From assembly GCF_029919255.1 (NCBI RefSeq), contig NZ_CP123991.1, forward strand, positions 1,357,110-1,421,109: DNA of 64,000 nucleotides, written 5' to 3'. Positions within the stretch are counted from its first letter, which is position 1, and each line of letters starts with the position of its first letter. Origin of the DNA: a cyanobacterium endosymbiont of Epithemia clementina EcSB. GTDB taxonomy: Bacteria > Cyanobacteriota > Cyanobacteriia > Cyanobacteriales > Microcystaceae. Position numbers and translations under genes: made by a program. The notes beneath the pieces are model-generated. The model was not told the DNA's origin. It saw nothing but the letters and a program-made list of their open reading frames with translations, and did no database searches. Positions 19,620-30,800 of the stretch are shown here, piece by piece.

Positions 19620-20220
19620 TTAAACAACGGGTTGAACAAAGTCCGCAATAGTGATCCTAACTGCATTAGTGTTTAATTCTCTGGCAACAGTATTCTCACC
19701 AGAGACAATATCAACATCATTTTTATCTTGCTTAATTCTGGTTACAGCGCCAAAGTTAATACTATCAAATAAATCAGTGCCATCTTCAAAATCAGTAATA
19801 GTGTCAAACTGCTCTACATCTGCAACAATTTGCAGGACAAAAATATCTAAACTATTGCCGCCAGTTAGTTTCTTCTGTTTATCATCACTAGCTCCTACAT
19901 TGCCACCGATAAGGATATCAACATCTTTATTGTCTTCAAGTATATCTGTTTCGAAACCACCGGCGAGGAAGCTTTGACCTGTCAAACCTTGGATAGTGTC
20001 ATCACCCACATCACCTCTAATAGTTTCATGCCCGCTGCCACCCGCTAGAAAGTCGTCGCCAGTGCCTCCTAAGAGTAATTCAACACCACTACCGCCCCTG
20101 AGAATATCATTGCCAGCCGCACCAAGGAGTAAGTCCTGACCTTCTAAGCCCCTGACTCAGAGCGTTCTCTTGACTGCCAGTTAGGGTATCATTTCCGGTA
20201 GTTCCAAGAAATTCAGCCAT
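19620..20220 (-). pseudogene. RTX (haemolysin-type Ca2+-binding repeat) protein, frameshifted
   Basis: The full reading frame would be about 200 residues, starting at the ATG at 20220 (MAEFLGTTGNDTLTG). It has GGxGxDxL-like nonapeptide repeats such as GAAGNDIL, GGTGDDFL and GDVGDDTI, and a C-terminal part with FDTITDFEDGTDLFDSINFG, the usual end of RTX proteins. The frame breaks in a run of four G on the minus strand (CCCC at 20149-20152). Removing one base restores SQGLEGQDLLLGAAGND perfectly; as given, translation stops soon after. The uninterrupted 129-codon part starting at 20009 begins in the middle of a repeat, so it is not a natural start. Either a young pseudogene or a homopolymer sequencing error. 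Confidence 0.75.
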
Positions 20221-21544
20221 AATCGGTTAAATAATTGAATCATATATTATGTATTGAAGTATCAAGATTTAAAATTTTTAACCATCTTGAGAGATTATAG
20301 CCTAAGTAAGTGGCTTTAAATAAATTTTTAAAAAACATTGAAAAAGGAAATTATTCTGTATCTCCATGGTCTAAGTAATCAGAGTTAAGTTTAAGTTCCT
20401 TTAATAAAGGTTTTTAAAAGAACTTATTAGATGAATACTTTCTTTGATCATCTTAGCTAAACACTCAATTATATTCATCTTTAAATATTGTCAAAGCAAT
20501 CTTGTTAGTTTTTGTTTAGATGCTATTTTCCTATTATATCTATTGTTAACTATAAGTTAGAAAGATTCTTAGAATTAGTATGATTTTTTTTGCTATTTTA
20601 ATTTAGGTTTAATTAAACCATTTGTATGTACTTAATTCTTATAAAGAATGACGCCATTATCTATTTTTTGTCTTTGTTGTATCTACCTCTTTCTCTAAAG
20701 AAATATTTTGATAGTTGTTTTTTGGCAATAAACTGATAAAAGCTAGTTTATGATCTTAATTAATTGCTATTTTTAGCTTGAGTCTAAAAAAAATGTATTT
20801 TCCTGGGATCTAATTCTTTTTTCTTTTTTAAAAAATTAGATGATTATTGGTTAACATTTAATTATTTTATAATTTTTATTTTTTTTTAGAATTAAGATAA
20901 TTTATATATTTTTTGTTCCAAGTTCTTTTCCTTTCACTTCTGGGAGAATTTCACAGTTCCTCTTCCGCTTAAAAAATTAATTTATAAATTGTTTTTATAA
21001 TTATATTTGTTGATTGTCTATAACAAAAGTAAAAATATTTTTTTACTTTTGTTATAGTTTTAGAGATAATTTTTAGGTGCAAGTAAATAAGTAAACTTCA
21101 ATAGTTGGCCTCTAGTAATCACTCTCGTCTAAGTACTTTTTTATTTTATGCTTCTTTAAGCTCACTTACTTATGCAATTTTGAGTTAGTCCAATACATAG
21201 TGATAGCTTTACTTATTATAAATAATATATGATATTCGATGTGTAGTATCTTAGCACAAGTTCTAGAGATTTTAGACAATTCTTGTGTTGAGGGAAGATG
21301 GCTTTGTCAACTTGATCTCGGATTTCGAAGTTGGGTGTTTTCCCTTGACGTTTTTAGTGACAGTTACCAGAATTGTGATAACAATTCCAATCTCTAGTCT
21401 GAGAGATTTTACTTTTACTTGGCGAATAGCTTCTGATTTAACTAAAACAATTAGTCAATATTCGATTTTACGGACTTTTTTAAAAAAGACTTCTATTCCA
21501 GAGAAAAACTAGATTTAAAACCACCTATAAAGTGATAGTAATCG
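20221..21544. other. Long AT-rich intergenic region
   Basis: No convincing gene. It contains a perfect 18-bp hairpin at 21018-21057 and, on the minus strand at about 21070-21180, a degraded copy of the dispersed IS relic described elsewhere in this annotation. The stretch 21260-21510 stays open in a plus-strand frame and could be a small remnant, but I recognise no family in either of the two plausible frames. Confidence 0.6.
21018..21057. repeat. Perfect hairpin, 18-bp arms, 4-nt loop
   Basis: Left arm 21018-21035, loop tatt, right arm 21040-21057, no mismatch. It is not adjacent to any intact gene end, so a terminator role is not obvious. Confidence 0.85.
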
Positions 21545-21916
21545 ATGAAGTATACACCGACTTTAAGGCAATACAATCACGTTTCTTTTAAAGAATCCCT
21601 GTATCTTTTAGCATGGGGAGTATGTCAAAGCAAATTACAGGTTAACGTTATTGTGAATTCTCAACGTCGATCAGAAACCATCGCTTATGTCCGCATTACT
21701 CAGCAGTCTTGGCAGCATGGCCAAATTGAAGGAGAAGTTAGGGCTTCTCAGTATGAATGGCGATTTAAATGGTGTTTTCAGCGAGGTCATTTATCGGTTC
21801 ACCCAACCCTAGGACGAGCTTTAATTTATGAACCGTTGGGGCGTTTTTTAGAAAACTGTGACTATCAGCTAGAACCAGGGGGGGACTATCAGTTTACAGT
21901 GCGAGCTGAACTTTAA
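21545..21916 (+). CDS. DUF3146-like conserved cyanobacterial protein
   Basis: A 123-residue soluble protein of unknown function. The conserved core from about residue 43 (SETIAYVRITQQSWQHGQIE) through RALIYEPLGRFLE to LEPGGDYQFTVRAEL at the C-terminus matches my recollection of DUF3146, which is restricted to cyanobacteria. The core is shorter than this frame, so the true start could lie downstream of the ATG at 21545, for instance at a GTG near codon 33. No neighbour suggests a role; it stands alone between two gaps. Confidence 0.65.
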   Translation: MKYTPTLRQYNHVSFKESLYLLAWGVCQSKLQVNVIVNSQRRSETIAYVRITQQSWQHGQIEGEVRASQYEWRFKWCFQRGHLSVHPTLGRALIYEPLGRFLENCDYQLEPGGDYQFTVRAEL

Positions 21917-22446
21917 TCTTAATCACCAACAAAAGAATTTTTCAGAAAAACTTTCAATTAATCTGAATTAAAGTCCAATATCTTTTAGATTAAAAATGTT
22001 TATCTCTAAATAAAGAATAAATGGTTTGCAATGGCTTTTGCAGAAGTCTACGGTGTGGTTGTGGTTTTAATTACAGGAGGAATACTTATAAATACTCAAG
22101 CAAAAAAAGCCAAGATAACCGCCTAAAAGTACCGGTCCAAAGGACTTAAAATAGCACAAGTTACTTTTCCAAAAGTTTACTAATAACTCTAGCCAATACT
22201 GAATGTATAATCTATATTATCTAATGTATTGCGATAGCAATGTTGCTGTAATCGAGTTTTTTGAGTGCAGATACTTTCTCTTTTAAAGACAACACAATTC
22301 TCTATTTTTTAGACTTGAATAATGGCAACGGTAACTCTTATCACGATGATTTATATGTTAATTGCCATCAATCTTTGAGTATCATAAATGGTATTTCATA
22401 CATCACAATTAAATTTGGGGTGGACAATGGCCATCCCATGGTTTTT
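21917..22446. other. Intergenic with one tiny hydrophobic ORF
   Basis: No larger gene. The only item worth noting is the 31-codon frame at 22031-22126 listed separately. The right end lies downstream of the convergent bvdR gene. Confidence 0.5.
22031..22126 (+). CDS. Possible 31-residue single-helix membrane peptide
   Basis: The frame starts MAFAEVYGVVVVLITGG and continues with one hydrophobic helix of about 16 residues and a lysine-rich tail (QAKKAKITA). This is the build of the small subunits of photosynthetic and NDH complexes, but I cannot match it to a known one such as PetG/L/M/N, PsaM or PsbT/X/Y. There is no clear ribosome-binding site. It may be a chance ORF or a relic. Confidence 0.25.
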   Translation: MAFAEVYGVVVVLITGGILINTQAKKAKITA

Positions 22447-23451
22447 TTACTCAACATTCAATTTAGAGCCCAATTGAGAAGACTGGTAAGCAATATCAGC
22501 AACTTGCAGGGCATAAAGACTTGATTGGGGGCTAACATAAAGAGGAATTTTTCCAAACAGATGATCTAAAATTTGTTCAGTATCTTGGGCAAATAAACCG
22601 CGACGACTGCTTAATTCAATGGTTTTAGTACCTTCTTCCGTAATTAATGTCCCTAAATTACCGACAAATTTCAAGGTTCCGCTACTTCCATATAATTCAA
22701 AAGTTCGTTCACTCTTCCAAAACACTTCTCCTTTACTATATATTGAATCAACTTTTAACTGATCATTAAACTCCAATTGAACATCGCATAAACAAGCTGT
22801 GAAATATCCTTCTTCTGGAGCATCCCAATAGCGAACGTTAGAGGATACGCTAGATACTGTACCAAATAAGTCAGTAAAGCGATGAATATGAGGTAAAGCA
22901 GCTATCATAGGAAAGCCAAACATCTCTCGATGATAAGTCCAACGGCGTGGGGCTGGTTTTTGAGAGGTGATTGTTGTATAACGACCATAGAAGACTTGAC
23001 CTAATTGAGGAAGATATTGACGAGTTTTTTGATGCATTCCTCCCAAGAGTTCAATATGTTCGATATGTAAGAGTTTTTCTTGTTGAATGGCTAAGGATAG
23101 TAACTCAGATCCTTCAGCAAAATTGAGAGCTAATGGATATTCTAAAATTACATGTTTTCCAGTTTTGAGGGCCGTGCGAGCGATCACGGCATGATCTTGG
23201 TTAATGGTACAAATAACTACTAAGTCAATTTCTTGATGGCTAATCAGTGTTTCCCAAGACTCACAAGTAGAAATACCGTAAGTTTGTCCAAAAGTAGCTA
23301 CTTTGTCGGGAGTATGTCCTGTGACACAACACAGTTGTGATCGCTCGTCTTGAAGAAAAGTTTCTGCTCGTTTCTGGGCGACATATCCTGTGCCAATAAT
23401 GCCAATTCTTAGGGGCTGCGAGAGGGAATATATCTTCCTTATTGAGTTCAT
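22447..23451 (-). CDS. bvdR: Biliverdin reductase (Gfo/Idh/MocA fold)
   Basis: Reduces biliverdin IXalpha to bilirubin with NAD(P)H. The 334-residue protein has an N-terminal Rossmann fold with GIIGTGYVAQ at residues 17-26 and a C-terminal alpha/beta dehydrogenase domain. VILEYPLAL at 102-110 is the EKPLA-equivalent motif with Tyr instead of Lys, exactly as in cyanobacterial BvdR. LLHIEHIELLGGMHQ, APRRWTYHREMFGFP and RFTDLFGTV also match my memory of Synechocystis BvdR closely, so this is not a generic oxidoreductase. It is a single-gene unit. It is notable in an eroding genome because the enzyme affects phycobilisome pigment metabolism. Confidence 0.88.
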   Translation of the reverse strand: MNSIRKIYSLSQPLRIGIIGTGYVAQKRAETFLQDERSQLCCVTGHTPDKVATFGQTYGISTCESWETLISHQEIDLVVICTINQDHAVIARTALKTGKHVILEYPLALNFAEGSELLSLAIQQEKLLHIEHIELLGGMHQKTRQYLPQLGQVFYGRYTTITSQKPAPRRWTYHREMFGFPMIAALPHIHRFTDLFGTVSSVSSNVRYWDAPEEGYFTACLCDVQLEFNDQLKVDSIYSKGEVFWKSERTFELYGSSGTLKFVGNLGTLITEEGTKTIELSSRRGLFAQDTEQILDHLFGKIPLYVSPQSSLYALQVADIAYQSSQLGSKLNVE

Positions 23452-24095
<644 letters not shown>

Positions 24096-24149
24096 CTCTT
24101 TAACCAGAGTCCTGCACCCATTAATTTTGACTATAATTGAGTACGGTTC

Positions 24150-24188
24150 AGCAGGGATATGTTAGGCTATAATCCCTGCTTTATCATT
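24150..24188 (+). terminator. Rho-independent terminator of petF
   Basis: Nine-base perfect arms, agcagggat at 24150-24158 and atccctgct at 24172-24180, with a 13-nt loop and a T-rich tail. It begins 54 nt after the petF stop codon. Confidence 0.8.
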
Positions 24189-24471
24189 TTTTTTCATTTA
24201 CCGTCAATTTTTAAATGAAAAGTAAGTCAATTTATTAAAAGCTACCTAGTAACTGATCAAGACAGGACAAAGACTTTAGTAAAAGTTCGCTTCTGAAATT
24301 AGTCGTAGTTATTTTTTGTAACTGCTTATAATCAGTTTTACTTTACTAATTACGAGGCAGGTCCTCAACACGAATTCAATATGTTGGTTATTTAGGTTTG
24401 CTCAGTTGCTCTTTAATGACTGTCTAAATAGTTTACTGAGAGATAAAATAAGTGATTGAAATATATAGTAA

Positions 24472-24516
24472 TAGTCCTTACTTATCCCCATTGATAATGA
24501 GGATAAGTAAGGACTA
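24472..24516. repeat. Perfect hairpin, 16-bp arms, 13-nt loop
   Basis: Left arm 24472-24487 and right arm 24501-24516 are exact reverse complements. It is followed by no T-tract and lies 380 bp beyond petF. Confidence 0.85.
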
Positions 24517-25103
24517 CTACATCTTTAACTAGTTCTGTCGCTGAAATTGTTTGTCCTACTTAGATAAAAAATATATTCTCTCCTTTTGTAAGAATTTTTT
24601 AACTGTGTTGTTAAAAATATATAAATAATTATAACTATTAAAATAGCCTAAGTCATCGGTTCTTATCTCTGTTTGCTGTTTACCCTGATTTATAATAACT
24701 TCAAACAAAAATTGAAGTTTAATCTTAATTGAAGTTTAATCTTAATAGTTCCTGTTTTATCAGTCTGTGAAGTAGGGTTAAGTTTTTTTAAAATTATCTC
24801 CGCATTAGTTAAAGTCTTTCCTTTAATATTTTTCTATAAAAAAATTGATGTTTAAAGGTGATAATTTAAGAAGCTATTTTAGTCATTCTATAGGTAGAAT
24901 ACCCTAGGTAAGTACTAGGTTTATATTATGCTTTATTTTTTTTCTAAAAGATATTTTTACAGTTTTTAACTGTGCCAACTATTAAAGTCTAACTCTAATA
25001 AAAATTGCAATTGTGCCGAGACTAGAAATCTTGTGAATAAAGGAAGATTTTTAAAGTTGCTCCTGTCAAAACAAATTTGAGAAATTGAATTAGTTTACTA
25101 ATC

Positions 25104-25145
25104 TGATAAAGAGGTAAACAATTTTTATTGTTTACCTCTTTATCA
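25104..25145. repeat. Perfect hairpin, 19-bp arms, 4-nt loop
   Basis: Left arm 25104-25122, loop tttt, right arm 25127-25145, no mismatch. It is 1 kb from the nearest gene end. Confidence 0.85.
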
Positions 25146-26165
25146 TTTAAAGATTTATTGAACATTTAACTGAAATTATATAGAGTTATCCAGGTATGAA
25201 CAGTTAAATATTTTTTGATAATGATCTGTCAGTAGGGATTATGATAAGGTTTTTATTTTTAAAAATAAAAGTATTATTACTCCTAATTGAAGACAATCAA
25301 TTTTGCAAAATATGGAGTCTATTCTTCCCTTAAATTAAATTAAACCAAATTAAATACTTATTTCTATCAAGAATTAGAAAAAAGTATTCTACAATACTAG
25401 ATTAGATTATAAAAAATAGCTAAAAACTAATAATAATTTGATTTAAATAAAAAAATGCTAGAATATATTTCAGTTTTTAATATAAATTAAATGTTTTATG
25501 ACGTTTTAAGTTAGCTGATAAAATTTAAATTATTTTTTCCTAAAAAACATTTCTATAAATAGATTTACACATAAGTAAATAGTTATTTAATAAATAGTTT
25601 AAGTAATCTTCATTGGTATCACTAAACTAGTAATTAATCCAAAACAAAATAGGGAAATTTCTAGTGATTAATGTTTCAGCCAAACTTACAATATGTTTTT
25701 TTAACCAATTTCTGTTTCAAAAACAATCGCTGATTTTACTACAAAATTCCTGATCATCCTTCTTGATAAAATCATTCTAATTGAACTAAATCTGAGACGG
25801 ATTTACCAAAAGCTAAAGTAGTAAAGTGAGCGCAACATAATCATACCGTAATACTAAATATTTAGAGGTGGTAGAGGCTGTTAATAAATTTAATAAGCTC
25901 TAGTCTATCAACGACATCAAGCTAAATCTTAGCTTCTAATAAACTTAATCCATTATCATCATCTAATCGCAACTTAACTCCTCTTGTTTAAGACATCAAT
26001 CAAACTTTCAAAAAATATAGTTTCTGCCTCAATCTTATTCACTTTCTTTTTCTATTTAAAAGTTTTTAAATCTTGACTATAACCCCAGTACTACCTCTCT
26101 AAAACAGACTTTTATGTTGGTAATAAATAACAATAAAGATCGATTAAATAGAGCATAACAAATAA

Positions 26166-27665
26166 TTAATCTTGGAACCAACTAACATCAAGATAATTTA
26201 TTTTTGCATATGGTTCTAAAGCTGTTAATATTCGACTACCATAACTTCGATAGTTGACTCGATTATCCAATAAAGCCACCACCCCTTGACATTCCCGTAA
26301 CGGCATCACCACTCGTTGAATTATTTTCAGAGCTGTTGGCAAAAGATAGAAGCGAAACCAATCTTTATGTTGTTTTTTATAAAAGCTAACATGGGCAGCC
26401 ACTAAAGGATTTTCTAAGGAAGGAATTGGCAAAGTCGCCATCACTAACAATTGAGGGACGGGCAATTCTTCATGATTATGATGCCAAAAGTCCCAACCAC
26501 TAATTAAAATTCCATTATTAGGAATTTGAGTTTTTTCAACTTGTACCCGCGATCCAAATTCAGCTGCTAAAACTGTTCCAACTCGTGCTTTTAAGGGCAT
26601 ATCATCAATTAGAATAACAATCAGTTGTGAACGATGACAACATAAAGTAACAAGATGACGAACTTGGTTAAGCATTACTCCTTGAAATTCAGGTGTATTT
26701 GGCATTGGTAAACGATCACAAATATATAATTTAATAAATTCATTTTGTCGATTGGGAGAGAATCTAAGACACAGAACCTCATTTTTTAATCCAATACTAT
26801 CACGGTAAGTTGTTGCAGTTTTATCCTCATCTAGAAACCCTCCCATCAAAACAACAGGGGATGTTTGCCAAATTGACTGTAATATGGAACCTACTTCCAA
26901 GGGACTACTATGAAGGAAAAAATCTTGAATTTCATAATCTATAGAAGCCCAAAGCAACTGATTTTTTGCTGATATTTTTTCCAAAAATTGTTTAAAGGAT
27001 GAGTCTCCTTTAAGTACTTCTCCTAAATGTTGCAGAGTATTGTATTCCTCTTGGGTTAAGAGATAACATTGATAGGGATTAATGGAACGGCTTAGAATTT
27101 TTTTTGCCAGGTAAAGACGCACCTCTTGAATTAAATTGCCATAGGCCGAGTAGTTTTTTTGCAATTGTTGCCAATCGTGAGGTTCAAGGGTGCTAGTAAA
27201 GTATTCCCTTGTCCAGTATTCTAACTCATCAGCATTATCGATTAAAGTAGGAATTTCAAGGGAAAAATAACTTTTTTTTTCTATATGAGTACTTAACCAA
27301 GTTTGGGGAGAGACCATTAATATTCCCCGAAAATTATCCCAAGTTAATCTCTCATCTTCTGTATGAATAACTTGATCAGTTTGTAACCACTTTTGTAATT
27401 TAGGAATAATTCCGGTTAATAATTTTTCTTGAAGTGTGGAAGAGGCGACTAATAAAACAGGGCGATCACTCAATAATGCTGGCATTAAGTAACTACATCC
27501 ATAACGGGATACTGTACTCCCAGTTTGAATAATTGCTGAACGTCCCAAGCGCAAACCCCTTGAGACTAATCTTGCCATGGTTAGATGGTGATCCCATAAA
27601 GGCAGTCCTTGCTGGCGCAAAAACTCTCGCAGTGAGGCATGGACTTCTGCTTCAAGTAGGGTCAT
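26166..27665 (-). CDS. Degenerate DinG-like helicase family protein (cyanobacterial)
   Basis: A 499-residue protein of the cyanobacterial group annotated as ATP-dependent DNA helicase. The N-terminal block HLTMARLVSRGLRLGRSAII and the C-terminal CQGVVALLDNRVNYRSYGS correspond to the Q/motif I region and to motif VI of DinG/XPD helicases. Where motif I (GxGKT) should be, the sequence reads IIQTGSTVSRYGCSYLMP, with no GKT, and the DEAH position reads LIDNADELE. ATP hydrolysis is therefore doubtful, and a structural or DNA-binding role is more likely. The group appears to lack the canonical motif generally, so this need not be recent decay. It is a single-gene unit. Confidence 0.7.
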   Translation of the reverse strand: MTLLEAEVHASLREFLRQQGLPLWDHHLTMARLVSRGLRLGRSAIIQTGSTVSRYGCSYLMPALLSDRPVLLVASSTLQEKLLTGIIPKLQKWLQTDQVIHTEDERLTWDNFRGILMVSPQTWLSTHIEKKSYFSLEIPTLIDNADELEYWTREYFTSTLEPHDWQQLQKNYSAYGNLIQEVRLYLAKKILSRSINPYQCYLLTQEEYNTLQHLGEVLKGDSSFKQFLEKISAKNQLLWASIDYEIQDFFLHSSPLEVGSILQSIWQTSPVVLMGGFLDEDKTATTYRDSIGLKNEVLCLRFSPNRQNEFIKLYICDRLPMPNTPEFQGVMLNQVRHLVTLCCHRSQLIVILIDDMPLKARVGTVLAAEFGSRVQVEKTQIPNNGILISGWDFWHHNHEELPVPQLLVMATLPIPSLENPLVAAHVSFYKKQHKDWFRFYLLPTALKIIQRVVMPLRECQGVVALLDNRVNYRSYGSRILTALEPYAKINYLDVSWFQD

Positions 27666-28203
27666 TGATAATTATTTTTTCTACTAAAGTAGATCCTAAC
27701 ATTTTTATTAACTATGTACAATTGATTTTGAGTCTAAAACTAAAATTTTTTCTAAGTTTTATTCTTTATATTTTATTCCTAAGTTTCATGACAATTAACT
27801 AAAAGATTAATCTCCAATCAAATATTTTTTATACTTAATACTTTTTTTATAAAAGTCATCTATGAATTCATAATATATTAGTTTTTGCTGTTTTATAAAT
27901 AATTTATGTGTATTAAATATACAGATATAAGTCAACCTTAAAAAGTAACCTAATTTATATTTTTTATATACTCTTAATTAACGTAGGGTGTATTATTTTT
28001 TAGCAATTCAAAAAATAATACATAAAAACTTTTTTTTTATATTTTATTTAGCATGAAAGTTTTGGGAATTATTAGTTACTAATTTATTAGACTTGGTCTA
28101 GTAGAGCTAATTTATACTATGTACTGCTTTAATTAAGTTTTTTAAAGAAATTTATTGGAGAAAGACTTCATTTTATCACCTCGGTCTAATCATATCCATC
28201 TTC

Positions 28204-28479
28204 AAATATCCTTTCGACAATTTTATAGACTTTTATTTTGATATTATTCTGTTCGTCTAATATTTATTAAGTTTTAAACTAAGAGTTGTAAAGAAAATAA
28301 ATATAATTTTCTTTTTTTATTATCTCAATTTAGCTTTAATTAAATTATTATCTCTGCCATATTTTTAGTTTATTTTTTAAACCTGGCTTAATTATTGTTA
28401 TTGTCTTTATTTCTCTTAGTTGCTATTTTTACTTCTTTTTTTCTAATCTTACGGACTCTTTCAGAAGTTAATTTAACTT
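28204..28479 (+). repeat. Left arm of 276-bp inverted repeat
   Basis: Nearly identical to the reverse complement of 29382-29658; I counted two substitutions. Homology continues a few bases further out with a 5-6 nt indel. The minus strand reads KLTSERVRKIRKKEVK and then stop codons, which looks like the front of a decayed mobile-element protein. Confidence 0.88.
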
Positions 28480-28489
28480 TTCTATTTTT

Positions 28490-28935
28490 TTAAACCCTAA
28501 GATAGAGGTTGACTATTGTTAAGTCGTTTCATCTTTTTCTGAGGGCTCTTCAAGATGCTTGATATCTTCCTCATTCTAAGTTCTTTGCTCTTTTTTCTCC
28601 ACTGCTCGGTGAATTCTACAATAATTTGGCTTCTTGAATAATCTATCTAGAGATTATTTTTCTAATTATGTTTTTTGATAAATTCACCCAACCTGCAGTT
28701 TCTGCAATTCTCTGTTTTCTTGCATTTGAATACAATATCTCTACTCTTGTGCTCGTTCCGGAGAAAATTTTCGGGTCGTAAGTCAACTTTGATAGTTTCT
28801 GCTTTTCTAATTGTATTAGTTTAATTTTTAGGCTGACTAGTACCTAGCAACTACCTTTGTTTAAGTCCTTTTGTATTTAATACTGCTTTAAGCTCACCCA
28901 CTTGGCATGGCTTAAACACACCCCACAACTGTCTT
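28490..28935 (-). pseudogene. IS630-type transposase relic (N-terminal half)
   Basis: Read on the minus strand, one frame gives LIQLEKQKLSKLTYDP, then STRVEILYSNARKQRIAETAG and further residues before nonsense codons. This resembles the N-terminal helix-turn-helix part of IS630-family transposases (R-x-x-I-L-x-x-A ... I-A-x-x-x-G). Its upstream part matches degraded copies at about 21.1, 32.9, 48.4 and 58.6 kb. Confidence 0.5.
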
Positions 28936-28994
28936 AAGATTTAGCTAACAAACAGTCTTTTCAAAAAAGAAATATTTCAAGTTTTTTAGAAAAA

Positions 28995-29180
28995 TTACTG
29001 TCCAACTTCTAACCGAACCTGTTCGACTATTTCAACCGTAACATCATCAGAACCAATCTTCCTGGCAAATGCTTCGATGCGTTGACGGGCTTGAGTTCGC
29101 ACAAAAAAAGGAATATTTTCTAATTTTCTCTTAGCTCCGGGAGTCCAATGTAGGACGTCGCCTAAATTAATTTCTTCCAT
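28995..29180 (-). CDS. PCP_red-domain small protein (protochlorophyllide reductase-like)
   Basis: A 61-residue protein consisting almost only of the PCP_red domain also found at the C-terminus of Chl[20 protein letters not shown] followed by [20 protein letters not shown]. Stand-alone forms occur in cyanobacteria; their function is not established, and a role linked to chlorophyll synthesis is only inferred from the domain. The start is ATG 29180, with GGAG six bases before it; a TTG four codons upstream would place that GGAG inside the gene. It sits alone between the arms of a large inverted repeat. Confidence 0.75.
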   Translation of the reverse strand: MEEINLGDVLHWTPGAKRKLENIPFFVRTQARQRIEAFARKIGSDDVTVEIVEQVRLEVGQ

Positions 29181-30800
29181 TTTTGTCTCCAAAAATTACT
29201 CTACTTAGACAGACATCTTAATCAATTACTCTCCTAAAAATTGCCTTCTTAATATAAATTTAACTTTTAAAGTACTTATTAACCGGATAAAACTCCAATG
29301 AATGAAAAGTTCTATCTAATTATTTTTAGCTCAATTTTTGCTATTATTAGTGTGTTAATCTACTTAAAGTAAGCTATAAAGAAGTTAAATTAACTTCTGA
29401 AAGAGTCCGTAAGATTAGAAAAAAAGAAGTAAAAATAGCAACTAAGAGAAATAAAGACAATAACAATAATTAAGCCAGGTTTAAAAAATAAACTAAAAAT
29501 ATGGCAGAGATAATAATTTAATTAAAGCTAAATTGAGATAATAAAAAAAGAAAATTATATTTATTTTCTTTACAACTCTTAGTTTAAAACTTAATAAATA
29601 TTAGACGAACAGAATAATATCAAAATAAAAATCTATAAAATTGTCAAAAGGATATTTAAAAATGAAGATAATTTGGCTTATTTATACATAGAGCATTGTA
29701 TAATTTATCTTTTGTGTTTATGTATAGCTGTTTACTTACATCGTCAAAAATAATTAGAGTGATTATATACCTTTACCGATTTTAAAAAACATAATTTTAA
29801 CAGTTAAATAAAGGTTCTATTGACCTTATTATAAAGGGATAATTAGTAAAATTTTAAAACGGAATACTTGTAAATCTACAATAAATAAAACTTCTAAATT
29901 TATGAGCTGTAATTCTAATTAATCCTAATTAATTATTAGTAGTTTATACTTTTTTTTGAACTATTTATTAAAAAATAAAAACTATAGGTATTTAAATCTA
30001 CATCTATTACTTTTTCCGCAAAATAAGTATTTTTATACTAATTAGCAATAATAATAGGTTGTACTTGTCCTACTTTTTTAGTAAAAAGACATGAATTACT
30101 CTTTTTTTAAACTTATATCTTTTTAAGAGAACTTGTAAAGTTTTATACACCTGGTTTAATTTGACTTTTTGTTCTTTGCTTAAATCCTCTTCATTTTTAA
30201 GTGCCAAATATTTGTTAATAGATTTTTGATTAAATAATTGAGGTTATTTCTTTTATATTAAAATGTAATATCAAATGTTACACTAAATATTTACATTAAT
30301 TAACTGACAATGTTTAGCACAATCTATAATATTTAAAATTAGTAATTTCATGCTTTTTCTGAAAAAAATTGGCAAATATCAACTATTTTATCTGTTTATT
30401 TACCTTGTTTTCGGTGTTTATAACATTAAGCTAAAAGCTGGTTACTCTTGAGAAGCATTTTATTGATAAGAACATTTTATCTTTAATTTTTTTAAAAAAA
30501 TAGAATTAGTTTAGTTAAACAAAAAGAATTATGTATCCTCTGATTTAATCAGATTTAATAACCTGAGATTGTCTTTAGCCATTCTTATTAAAAGCTTTAA
30601 AGTTTAATTGAGAAGTCAAGTATCTTAAGTATAATCTATTTAATTACTTTTATCATTAAATAGATTATTGGCGATTATTTTAACTAATTCTTTCAGACTT
30701 TATAAATCACCCCAAACTTATATATAATCTTCAATTTTTTAAGAGAATATGTAAATTTTGTGTCCATTTCTGTGCTCTAAAATTTAACTACTATAACACA
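29181..30800. other. Intergenic with right arm of inverted repeat
   Basis: It contains the right repeat arm (29382-29658). The rest is very AT-rich with stops in every frame. The last 100 bp should contain the comB promoter. No gene or RNA recognised. Confidence 0.6.
29382..29658 (-). repeat. Right arm of 276-bp inverted repeat
   Basis: Reverse complement of 28204-28479 with two substitutions. The arms are 902 bp apart and enclose the PCP_red gene. The plus strand here gives KLTSERVRKIRKKEVK, then stops; a more diverged version of the same coding remnant occurs near 48.67 kb. Confidence 0.88.

Larger units (their letters stand above)
24189..26165. other. 2-kb AT-rich region without recognisable gene
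   Basis: Both flanking genes end towards it. It holds two long perfect hairpins (24472-24516 and 25104-25145). I see stop codons in all frames and no segment that I can assign to a protein family or RNA gene. Confidence 0.6.
27666..28994. other. Intergenic with relic DNA and left arm of inverted repeat
   Basis: It contains a 13-bp-arm hairpin at 27989-28022, the left arm (28204-28479) of the large inverted repeat, and on the minus strand from about 28935 to 28490 a decayed transposase N-terminus. No intact gene. Confidence 0.65.

Noticed and set aside
21285-21512. Plus-strand frame of 75 codons with hydrophobic start
   Set aside because: No family recognised, and an alternative frame in the same place looks equally protein-like; it may be relic DNA but cannot be supported as a gene.
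22261-22524. Plus-strand frame overlapping the end of bvdR
   Set aside because: It starts at TTG and runs antisense into the well-supported bvdR gene.
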